NCBI GenBank assembly: GCA_963969365.1
Contig: OZ017748.1
Location: 4,089,001 to 4,153,000 of the forward strand
DNA length: 64,000 nucleotides
Direction: 5' to 3'
Source: Asterochloris sp. CNOR1
Taxonomy: Eukaryota; Chlorophyta; Trebouxiophyceae; Trebouxiales; Trebouxiaceae
Numbering within the stretch: the first letter of the stretch is position 1; the number at the start of each line of letters is the position of its first letter. This document shows, piece by piece, positions 10,801 to 22,800 of the stretch. The notes below the pieces were generated by a model. That model was not told the origin of the DNA, did no database searches, and was given only the letters and a program-made list of their open reading frames with translations. The translations under genes and the position numbers were made by a program.

Positions 10801-13800
10801 AAACCCCCTGCAGGCACTGTGTCCACTCATGGCAGTGAGCGCAACCAGTTCTGGACAAGTGTCGACTCCATGCACCAAGCACCAGATACAGACTGTGCCC
10901 CCCTGGTGGCACGTATTCACCCATGGCTGCAGGACCTTGCTCCCGGCAGTGAATTTGGCAGTGCATGGCATCCTGTTCACCCCTCGACTAACCCCCTGCA
11001 GGCACAGTGTATAGTCATGCAGTGAGCACAAATAACCCTGGACAAGCATCAACCCCATGTGCCTAGCACCAGAAAGAGGCTCTGCGGCCCTGGTGGCACG
11101 TATCCACCCATGGCTGCAGGACCTTGTCCCCGGCAGTGTGTTTGGCAGTGCATGACAAACCCGCACACCTCTCAACCACCCCCTGCAGGCACTGTGTCCA
11201 TTCACGGCAGTGAGCGGAACCAGCCCTGGACAAGCATCGTCTCCATGCGCCTAGCAGCCGCCACTGCAGCATCAGAGGATGCAGATGGGCCAGCAGCGCT
11301 TTTTGTGGCCTGGGTGGGTGGCCACACGCTGGCGTCCGCCTCTGAGAGGGATGGGCTGGTCCGGATGTACAACCTCGACACAGAGGACAACTATGTGCTG
11401 CAAGCAGGTGAGAGGCTGGACACCCTGCAGGTGTTTTGAGCCGTTTTTAGGGACTGGCTGGGAGGTCACACACTGGCGTCTCCAAAAGGGGCGACCATGT
11501 GCTCCAAGCAGGTAAGAAACTCTGGGCAGACCTCAACCTGCTGCACGCAGCTGACACTCGACTCAGTGCAAGGAGCGCTTTCTGCTGCCAGCAGAAGGGG
11601 TCATTTGGTCTTGAAGCCGTCACTGCATTGCACAAGCACAGGCGGTCATGCTGCTGCCATCCCCTTCAGCAGCAGGGAGGGGGCCACAACCAGCAGCACA
11701 TGTTTCCCATCCAACATGTCAGCCATCGTGACGGCCCCAAGGTGGCTGCAGGTGACAGCCAGAGCACGGTGACAGCCCTGTCATGGAACTCGGAGGGCAG
11801 CTGCCTGGCAGCAGGCACATCGAGTGGCGAGGCTGTCATCTGGCAGTACTCGGCTGCCCCGACCAGCAGCGACCTGGCGGTTGAACCTGCCCTGTGCTGG
11901 CAGCTCTGTCAGGGCGTGACCGTGCCTGCCAGGGTTGAGGCGGCTGCCTGGGGCGGCCACAGAGGGTCAGTTCGTTTGTGTGACAGTAGCAGCCTGACAG
12001 ACGAGAGAGCTGCCTGGGGCAGACACAAAGGGGTTGGGTCGTTTGTAGCTTTGATTGATGGCGTCAGCATTTCAGGCTCATTTCACATTTTCGTAGCCTT
12101 CCTACCACCAAACCTCAATCCTGCGCGAGGCTTCTTTCTTCAAGTTGCATTGACAGTGCTGTGCAGACCCAGCCGCCAAGCAAGCTGGGCACAGCCAAGT
12201 ACCTGCCCTGCAACGCAAGGACTTCATGCTCCTTGCATTTTTTCTGCAGTGGTGGCAGACAGAATTGAGTTGTTAATGCATTTCATCAGACAGGTGACAC
12301 AACCCAACAACCCCTGCAGGTTTCTGGCACTGGCTTCTCCGGGAGGCCTGCATGTTTGCGCAGAGACAGCCCTGCAGCGGCGCATGAAGGGTGCAGCTGC
12401 AGCAGTGCAGCTGGATGCCCATCAGCTAGTTTTTGAGCCCCAGGGAGGCAGCGTCAGCCTGCGGGTCACCTCCCAGCTCCAGATCTCAGGTGGGCGCTTG
12501 ATGTGTCGACAGTCCGCTGATGTGATGGGCTTAGAGCTCCAGGTGTCAGGTGGGCTTGGAGGCAATGCGTGGCTGACACCCTGTCATGATGGCCTGCATC
12601 TGCCATTGGTGCCCCAGGGCTCCAGCTGCTGTGGACAGTGCCCAGCCAGCTGCTCCACATTCTCAGCAACCTAGAACCTGCCGGTGCAGTTCTACCCGGT
12701 GCAGTTTGTAACCTGACAAGGGCGCAGTATGGCATCGTGCCTAGCTGCACAGCTCACTGACACAGCCATCCCATGCTCCTGGGTAGGAACGCAGAATGCT
12801 TCTCTATCGCTCAGCCGCTTCACGTACCCATCCAGCCTAGAACTTGACAATGCAGTTCCACCCAGTGCAGCCTGAAACAGGGTGACCTGACAAGGGTGCG
12901 GTGTGGCATCAAGCTCAGCTGCTCAACTCACTTGAATAGCCACCCCTGCTGCAGGATGGGAGTGCGACATGCTCACCACAGCGAGCTGCTCGAATGGTCT
13001 GTCCAGAATGTCCACTGCTGCAGGCTGCGACGTGACCAGCACCCACGTCCTGCTGTGGAACACTACAGACGCAGAGGTTTACCAGTCAACGGGCATGGGA
13101 TTGCAGCGGGTGGCAGCCTTTCCCCACCAGGGTTCCTCGCTGGCGCTGTATGCGGACTCCCTGTTCAGGGCTGCTGGGCAGACTGTGGAGGTGTGCAACA
13201 TGGCTGGCGTGGTCAAGCAGACGCTGGTGGTTGACGAGGTGGGCAGCTGAGTACATCGTAGGCAGGGCCTCAGGCACCCTGGGCGAGTCAGGCCTGTCAT
13301 TTGTCAAAAGGCCTGTGGCGTGCACTGTGGCATGCATGGGTGTCTGGCGCCTGTGGTCGCCTGATAGTGTAGCAGTGAAAAGAGCAGGCGTGGTCAAACA
13401 GAGGCTGGTCTGGTGACGAGGTGGGCAATTCCGTGCCTGTCAGGCAGGGGTTACCTCTCATGCCTCAGCTCTGTCTGGGCAGCCAATGGACAGGGTGGCA
13501 CTGATTGCGCCCCACTGCTTTCACCCTGAAAGAGTGACTGCTTGACCTGCTGCAGCCCATCTGCATGCACCAGTGCCATACCTTTATGGCTTTGTGTGCA
13601 CCGCTGCAGGCTGATGGCACACCCCAGCATCTGGATGCAGACGGCGACTTCCTAGCCTGCTGCACCCACATGCAGCGCCTGCGTCTGTGGAGAATTGGGG
13701 GTCGCGAGGCTAAGCCCTATGGCAGTGGTAGCCGCCGCCTGGACCTGCCTGCAGGGCTGGAAGTGCGGGCCATGCAGGTCAACTGCACAGGCAGCCAGGT

Positions 13801-16800
13801 GGGGGATCAATCAGGCCACAAAAGGCAGTAACGAGCCTCGTCCTTTGTGGGGGGCTACAACTGCGGGTCATGGAGTGTCACTGCATGGGCAGCCAGGTGA
13901 AGGGCACAGGCGGGGGCTGAGCTGCCCGGGGCTGGCTCTGCTGGCCATTCAGTGGGGTGAGGGAAGTGGGCGCCAAGCACAGGCAATGTAATGCTCACAG
14001 GCTGCAGACAAGGGCACTGTGTGGATGCGCATTGACAGTCATAAGACGGTCCTGTGCTGAATGAAGGTGCTCTGGCCAGGCTGACTGCGAGATTGCTGTG
14101 ACACTGTGCGAGTCTCCTTGACTGTTCTGTAGATCTGCCTGCTGGCGGGCAGGCCAGGCGCTGCCGGGGCAGCCCAGCAGCAGCTCTTTGTCTATGAAGT
14201 GGAAGGGGACACCACCAGCACCTTCTCCCTGGCGGATGAGGCAACGCCCAGGGCCGCCATCTATTGTGCTTGGGACACAGAGAGCCCCATGCTGCTGGTC
14301 TGCGAGGTCAGGCGGGTGGGGGGCAGCAGGAGAAGCATCGATGTTGGCAGTGGCACCACCGCCCAGCAGCAGGACGCTCAGGGCGCAGCAGCACCTGTGG
14401 GCGTTGGAGTGGAGGCGGCGATCCTGTTTGCGGCTGGCAGGGAGGGACTGCTGCTGCAAGAGTATCAGCAGCTGCCCGCTTGCAAGGTGAGCAGTCGCTG
14501 GATGTCTGAGTACGCGCTCATGCTCAGAGCTGCCCAGGTCAAATATGTGACTGCATGGCAGCTATGACCTCTGCCAGTTTTTTCAGCAACAAAATCAGGA
14601 CAGCTGTTGGTGTTGGTCAGGGTGGCGGTGTCCTGGTCGATTGCGGCAGCTTTTGACTCTTAGGTACAGTCATCAAATCCCTCAATGTGAGGGACAGAGC
14701 TATAAAGCGGTGCTGCCTGTTTTGGGGCGATATCCGAGGCAAAAGCAGCAGTAAAGGCCATTGCAGTGGCAGGGTGGAGCGGCTGCTGTAAAGAGACCAG
14801 CAGCTGCTGGGACGTAAGGTGGGCAGTGCCTTGCTGGGTATCTCTGGAAGCACCTGCATGTTGTGATGCCATTCTCAAGGACAGCTCCAGGTCACAGGGA
14901 CAGCCCTGGAGGGGCTGCTGCGGCATGGAGACCAGCAGCTGCATAGGCGTAAGGTGACCAGCTCAGTACTGAAGTCCTAAATCCGGATGCTGCCTCTCTG
15001 CAAGTTGCAGAGACACAGACTGATCATGTGTGCCAGCAGCAGCCTGCGTCAAGACAGCTGCTGGTCTTCAGTGATTGTTACAGCAGCTGCTGTCTTCATG
15101 CACAAGTCCTAGGCATTCACAAGATACAGGCCACATCTGGCAATGCTCATCCAGCAGCAGCTGACATCTCACAAGCGGGTGGCCACGGCCAGCTTTACAA
15201 ACCTCACCTTGAGCCTTGATGTGGCTTGGGCTGTATGCAAGGTGTGTGGGCAAAGACCCAGGCTTGAGGTAAGGGCTCTGTGAGGGCCCCCTGCTGACCT
15301 CCAGCCACCCCTCTGCAGGGTTGCCTGGGCATCAGCGCCCCACACCTGCTTGGCTTCAACCCCAGCGCCCCTCAGTCTGCAGTGCGCAAGATCCCCATGC
15401 GCAGCTTTGTTGGTGAGCCTGCCTGCAACCAAAATTCCTGCTCTGGACATCGCTTGGAGCACCACAGGCAGTAGACTGGTTGGCCGTAATATTTGATGCC
15501 AGCATCTGCAGTGTGCATCTGCAGTGTGCACCTGCAGTGGGCACCTGCAGTGGGCACCTGCAGTGTGCACACTGGTTGCAATGGTCTCTGCCATCTTCAT
15601 GTTCAGCACTGTGGAAAGGTGCACTCAGGTTGCGTAATAGTGCAGGCATGGAGAATGTGGATGCGGCCACCCGCAAGGCGCTGCTGGACTTCAGCCTGCA
15701 CCTGTGTTGCGGCAACATGGACGAGGCCTACAAGGTGCGCTGTCGGGCAGCGCTCCGTGACTGGTGACATTGTGCTTCTGCGCAGGCGGTCTGCATTCCT
15801 GCCCAGCAACACCCACAGGCCAATGCTGTCTGTGTTTTTCTGCAATCTTGCCCACAGGCTCGTGCTCTTGAAGGCTCAGATCCCAGCCCAGTTGTCTCCA
15901 TGCGGGATTAGCTGTGCTTGAGCTCATAGGGACAGGAACAAAGTATGGGTTCTTGTGCACCAGATGCGCAGGCCGCTAAGGACGCATGGTGCCCCTGAAA
16001 GATGCCTGAGTGTTGGGCTGCGTGCTGACAGGCTGTGAAGCTGGTCAAGAGTCCTGGCCTCTGGGACAACATGGCGCACAGCAGCATCAAGACGCGGCGG
16101 CCGGAGGTGGTGGACTTCTGCCTGTCCAACATGGAGCACGCACGGGCAGCACAGGCAGCCAGGTGGGCCTCTGCTGGTTTTTATGTTGATCCGGCGCATC
16201 TTCTCATATGACAAAAAAACATATGGCATGGAGCAGCCTGAGGTATTTGACTTCTGACTGTCCAAAACAGAGCATGCCCGGGCAGCACAGGCAGCCAGGT
16301 GGGGATCTGTTGCTCTGGTAGGTTATCTCATCACTAAAAGACAAGTGAAACTGCGTGATGCTGGGTAGCTCGATCCTGCTCGAGCATCCCATGCAGCCCA
16401 ATGGGCCCACCTGCACGTCCTGCAACGTGCGGTCAGGGCGTTCGGGCATGTGTGATGACTGATGAGTTTGAGCTGCATGCTTGGCATATGAAAGATCTCA
16501 TTTGGGCTGCAGTGTACCCAGGCATGCCCTGTGTGGCCAGGCTGCAGGCTGCTGTGTTGTCCTGAATACATGGCGCACAGCTGTGCCCTCTTCTGGATCT
16601 TTAGTAGCACACAGATGGTGCACATCCCCCTGTGCAATGCACTATCCGCTGTCTGATGGAGTTGCTGCAGCACCTTTCGCAGCCAAATGCACTCGCGCTT
16701 GTCCAGTCTACTCTTTGGATGGGGCAGATGCTGTGGGTCAGCTGCTCCTGCCAGCGAACGCCTCAGTCCTGGCCACCTTCTGCCAGGGTTATCAGGGCAG

Positions 16801-19800
16801 GCACTGCCTGCAGGGATGCAGAGAACATACCAGAACGGGAGGCTCGCATGGGCGTCATTGCAGTGCACCTGGGGATGGCGGAGGAGGCCGGGAAGCTGTT
16901 TGTCAGCAGCAGGCGCTACGACCTGCTGGTGGCCCTACAGCAGGTTGGGCCTGCGCAGCTGCCTTGCACAGCAGTCCCTAGTACTGACCGCTGCAGTGGG
17001 GCACTTGCAGTAGGGCTGTGCTTTGAGGCCTCCCCCATGCAGAGCGTAGAGCCGCGGCTGCTGACGTGTGCCACGGCTCTGCTCTGCGCATGGATGCACA
17101 GATGCTGCCCTGGCAAGGTGTCTACACTGTCGCTAGGATGTGCCACATTGCCGAGACGGGTGAACACTCTGGAACAGTGCCGGCGACAGCCAGGGATGGG
17201 TCTTTACCCTGCAACCTTGATAGCAGTGTGGCAAGCACTGGAATGTCATCGACTGTCGCCTCTGCTGCAGTCTTGCCGGCAGTGGGTCCAGAGCAATGGA
17301 GTCTGCGTGTCATGCTGCATCACTGCAGACTTGTTTGTAGGATTGCAGGCACTACCCTGGAGCTCTGGAAGTTAGATGTCAGTGCCCTGCTGCAGTCCTG
17401 CGGGCAGTGGGACCAGGCGCTGGAAACTGCGCGGAAGCACGACCGCATCAACCTGAAGGCCACCCACTTTGCCTATGCCCAGTACTTAGAAAGCATGGGG
17501 GACTGTGAGGCTGCCATCCGTCACTATGAGCAGGCGGACACCCACAGGTGAGACTTGGCAGGTTGTGCTGGCAACTTGGCACACTGCAGTGGGCTTTCAC
17601 CAAGCGCTGGTCATCCAGCACAGGCAGAATGCAAAGGGAGCGTCCAGCTTGGCAAGGCAGCAGGTGTCCTGCTAAGGATTGGCAGGCACCTCTGAGACAT
17701 CAAGAGCTGCCCCCAGAAGCCATGAGCAGTTCCAGATCACGGGCAGGACCCCTCCCCTAAATAGAAGCCACCTGCGGCAGGATCAACAGCATCGACTGCG
17801 TATCCCCTGCAGCCAAGATGAGGCAGAGCCTGGTCAAGTGCCATGCAGCAGAAGGTGCCGCACATGCCCTGGGTGCCATGCATGCCCCATGCAGCCCAGC
17901 AGGCGGCAGGTGACGTGGGTCCGGGGCTCAGGATGCCCTTCAAGCAAATTTACTTCTCAGGTCTGAGGACTTCAGCTGATGCCCTACAGGCAGGAGGTGC
18001 CGCTTATGCCCCCAGGCTCTCTGCATGCCCCATGCAGCCCAGCAGGTAGTTGGTACTGTATGTCTGAGGTTTCAGGCTGCATTCATGCAATCTGGGGTCT
18101 GGGGAGGCCAGCTGGTGTCCTGCAGGGTGGAGGTGCCGCGCATGCTATATGCAACTCAGCAGATGGGGCAACTGGAGACATACATCAGGGGCTCAGGCGA
18201 CCGGGAGCTGCTGCGCTGGTGGGCTCGGTACTGCGAGAGCACAGGTGCGTGCGGCTGTGAGACTGGGGGTGCAGTCGGTATCTGCTTGGATGGCTGGGGA
18301 AGGAAGGGGTCTGATGGGCTGGCAGGTGAGCATGCCTAAGATTTTGTTGTCTTGCAAGAGCATAGGTTTGTGCTGCAGCCTAGCAGATACTGTCCCCTGA
18401 CAGAATGTGGCAGCTGAGCTTGGCAGTACCCCTCAACAATTGCTCATCAATGCAACCCGGGCCTGCAGAGCACAACTCAATGTTGAGCCTGGCTTTATTG
18501 CCAGCCAGCACCTTTCTTCAAAGGAGCAGAGATGTGCCCACCAGGTGGCTTCACAGACCGGCAGGTGTTAGCATGCATGGTCATTCCTGCCTGCTACCTG
18601 GTGGCCATATCTCTGCTGTCCCAAGCTTGGCAAGGATGGCTGGCTTAGCATAATGTGGCTGCCAGAAGTGAACTCGTCCTACCGGCACTGTGACAGCAAA
18701 TTTGTGCTCGCCAGTCAGCTCCGTGGGCTGGCAGTATTAGCATGCATGTGCAAATGGCCGCCCCAAGCAAGCTTTACTTGCTGGCATTGCCACTTTGTTG
18801 CAAGGCTCAGGCTGGATCGCCAAGTGGGCACTGCAGTCGCGTGTTATAGCGCACATTGGCCACCACCTCTACCAGCTGATTGTCTCATTCAGCTGAGCAA
18901 CATAGGCCCCTGTGTACACTGAGGTAGCCTTGAGGGCGCCTTGGCCGCCCACTGGCAGGCAGAGGGCGCAACAAGGATCCCTGTGTACACTGCAGGCGAC
19001 TGGTAGGGCGCTCTGGCAGTCTACAGGCGGGCTGAGGGCAAATGCAAGTCCTGTGTGCACCGCAGGTGACTTTGAGGGTGCTCTGGCCACCCACAAGCAG
19101 GCTGAGGACCCGGTGGCCCTTGTGCGCCTGTACTGCCACCTGGGGGACTTTGTGGCAGCCTCCACAGTGGTCAACGAGACTGATGACCCAGCTGCCACCT
19201 TCCTGCTGGCACGGCAGCTGGAGGCTACAGAGCAGGTGGGCAGTGCCTGCGGCTATGTGCTGCATGATTCGTGCTTGCCATTAGGAGGCTGGTGTAAGCC
19301 TGCCAGGATGCTCTGTGTGATGTCTGGAGGCACTGCAGCCAATGCCTTTTAAGGCCATGGCGGCTGAAGGCGACAGAGCAGATGGGGCCGTCCTTTCGAG
19401 TTGCGCTGTCACTTGCTCAGCTCATGGGGTGTATTGCTGGGCTGTGCATTGCTCATGCTGATAGTTACAGCCGACAATTACGTCGCAATGTCCTGCTGGC
19501 ATGGCAGCCAAAGACCATGAGCACAGGTGCTGGTTGCTTGTGACTGGAGTGAATGTGGCTTGATACAAGTCATTACCATTTGTTGTGTTGCATCTGCCTA
19601 TGACCAGGTGCTGGGCCTGAAGTGCCGTGGTGGATCCAGAGGCCGTCAACTGGACTGCAAGCTGTTCTGCAGCTGGCCCACAACTGCTGCACATGTATTT
19701 TGTGCGTACCAAGCACAGCACTACCATAACGTGATGAGGACACTGCAGCTGTCAGATGCGGTGTGAGGCTTCTGTTCCCACATGCACTGCAGGTGGCCGA

Positions 19801-22800
19801 GGCGGTGTATTACTTTGGAAAGTCCAAGCGCACCAACAACGGAGTGCGGCTTGCCAAGAAGCATGGGATGGACCAAGAGCTGCTCAGCTTGGCATTGCAG
19901 GCATGTCTGCAGCCAGTGTGTGTTGTGAGAAGTTTGCACTGGCCGGAGGGGCTAAGCAATGCGTGCTTCCTGCTGTTGCCTCATCACTGCGGCACGTCAG
20001 GCAGGTAGCAACTGTCAGGCTTGTGACAACTGTCAGGCTGTGATTTAGTTTGCACAGGACGCAGGTGCAGGGGCTGGAGCGTGTAGCAGGAGCTTGTCAG
20101 CCTGGTGCTGCAGGTGGTACTTGGGTTTGCACTGTGCTGTGGCAGCCACTCAGAAGTCCTGAGCTGAAAGAGCCCATTCTGTTGCCAGGCTTCCCCCGGC
20201 TGCAAGCAGAGCAGTTATCCCTAGAGCAAAGCCCTCAGATGGGCACCCTCCCTGACCAGTCTCATTGTGTGACCTGAGGAGCAAACCCTGACAATGGCAG
20301 GGACCTCGAGCGACACACCAGAATCTGCTGGTGTGCAAAGTTGTCTCACTGCTTACCCTGCAGAGCACACCTCTGCTGATGCTGGACACAGCCGAGTACC
20401 TTGAGCAGCGCGGAGAGCTGGACAAGGCAGTCCTGCTGTACCAGAAGGCTGGCAGGCAGCGGCGGGCGGTGGAGTTGTGTTTCAGAGCCCAGCTGTTTGA
20501 CACGCTGCAGGCCATTGCAGACAGCCTGGACCAGCGGTCAGACCCTGCCCTGCTGCAGCGCTGTGGTGAGTCATGGGCTGGCTGCGCATGGGTGCTTGAA
20601 CAAAACAACTACCAGCTTGTACGAGCAGTTGATGATGCCCTGCTGCAGCGCCGCTGTGAGCTCTACCATCATTTGACTGTCCTGAGGGCCGTGCACCTTG
20701 CAAACTAGTGGGCCATGCATCTGGGTGGGCAGTGCCATCAGGATGCAGTGTTGTTCCTGAGGGAAGATCCTTGTGACCAGTGACTGCCTTGCAAGGCCCC
20801 ACCTGGTGTGCAGCTGAACAGCTCGCATGCTGCCCATGCAGCTGAATTCTTCCTGGAGCACGGGCAGCTGCCCAAGGCTGTTCAGCTGCTGGTGCTGGCC
20901 AGGCAGTACGACCATGCGCTGGACCTGTGCACCACGCAGAACATCCCTCTGACGGAGGTGAGGCACCGGCAGAGGCCCATCATTGACTGGCAGTGTGCAG
21001 GGATGCTGTGTGCTGGTCATTTGCAGCGCGAGCACCTGTAAACTACATGACAACGCAAGCGTAGCTGCGAGACAGGCGCTCTGCCACCATATCAGTACAG
21101 TCTCCCGCAGATGGTGCTGCAGCATTGCATCATGACTTTCACCCCTGACTCACCTTTGCACCATCTTGGCACCGTCTCTGCACCTTCTCGCATCACCAGG
21201 TGTGGAAGTCTAACACCAGTGTCACGTGTCTCAGCATATGTGACCTGCCAAATTGTCCAGCAGTCGCTGCCCTCTGTGGCCTGCCTTGCCTGCTCAGTCC
21301 TTTACTAGCATACCCACCAGAACCCAGGATGATTGTACAAGAGGCCTCACTGAGCCCACCTGCTTGCCCCTGCAGGCCATGGCTGAGGCCATGACCCCCG
21401 ACAAATCTGCTGCCCCCACAGCGGAGCGGCAGGCCCTGCTGCGGCGCATTGCCAAGGTGGCCAAGCACCAGGGGCAGTTCCACCTGGCCTGCAAGAAGTA
21501 CACCCAGGTCAGCCCGGGTGGCACGTGAGATATACTCCAGCGAGCCACTGACAAGCAGGAATGAGTTGAGAGTTGGTCAAACAGCACACCTTCCAGCATA
21601 GTTGGGTGGGCATTAGTTGGGTGGCATTGCTAGCACAGCTAGAGGGGACTGGCACCAGACACGGCTCAATTGATGACATGGCATGGAGGCCCCTTGAGTT
21701 TGGCCCCATACGCACATGCTGGATTTAGCTCCTGGGATGGTGTGTGACGACATGATCTTGGGCTTTGTGCAGATCGAGTGCAAGACCTTCTGATGCGACA
21801 AGATGGCGTGTACAACAATTGCTTGTTCAACAATGCAACATCGCCCCCGTTTGCCCCGCAGGCAGGGGACAAAGTGAAGGCCCTCAAGTCCCTGATCCGC
21901 TCAGGCGACACGGAGAAGATCATCTTCTTTGCAGGCGTGTCCCGCCAGGCGGAGATCTTCGTGATGGCAGCCAACTACCTGCAGACGCTGGACTGGCACA
22001 AGCACCCTGACCTGATGAAGAACATCGTGGCCTTCTACACCAAGGTGATTAGTGTTGATGTCATGTGTCAAGCAGAAATGTGGCACAGTGTTGAGCTGTA
22101 CTGAGTTACAAATGCTGGATTCTGACAGCGCTGTGACATGAGCAGGAATCCTATGGCCTTCTACATCAAAGTCGTTGACTCCAGCAATACAATGCTGCAG
22201 TGGTATGCTGTAGAAAGGAAGTGGCGTGCTGGCTTCAGAGACGGTGTGCTACAGTTGCACATGGAGGCACAATCCAAAGTTCCAGACACAGGTGCCCTGC
22301 AGCATGTTGAGGTTCACATTCACCCCATGCGTGCTCTGCAGGCCAAGGCAGTGGACAGCCTGGCGGCCTTCTTTGAGGCCTGTGCCCAAATGGAGCTGGC
22401 AGACTTCAAGGACCATGTCAAGGCGTTGCAGGTGTGGACTGCTGCCTCAGGTTCCATGTGGCAGCCTGTGGGGCCTTGTTCTCAGATGCAGCATGCTGTC
22501 AGCCTGTGGCAGCAGCATGGGGGAGTGGCGGCAGCCTGTGGGGCGTGCTGACTCATGCAGCATGCTGCCAGCCTGTGGCAGCAGCATGGGTCGGTGGCAG
22601 CAGCCTAGACGCACTTGGTGTTGCTGTGCTGTTGTGTGTGTGAATGCGAAAGCCATGTTCCAGGAGGACATAGCGCGATGCTCATGTTGGCAAAACCCCT
22701 AGTCCCCCCTACCCTCCCTGCAAATGCCAACACCTGGGTGCAGGGGTTGACCATACATACCTTCTGCTTCACAGGCCTGGCCCGCCATGCTTTCAGGCTC

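Noticed and set aside
11499-12674. 391-codon open frame read as one exon
   Set aside because: Parts of it are true IFT140 exons (11752-11965 and 12320-12489), but the rest is read-through of introns. Splicing with matching phases recovers the IFT140 sequence.
15503-15572. CRISPR-like short repeats (also the 66-bp and 96-bp arrays)
   Set aside because: Units are contiguous or near-contiguous tandem copies with no unique spacers, and they lie in introns of eukaryotic genes.
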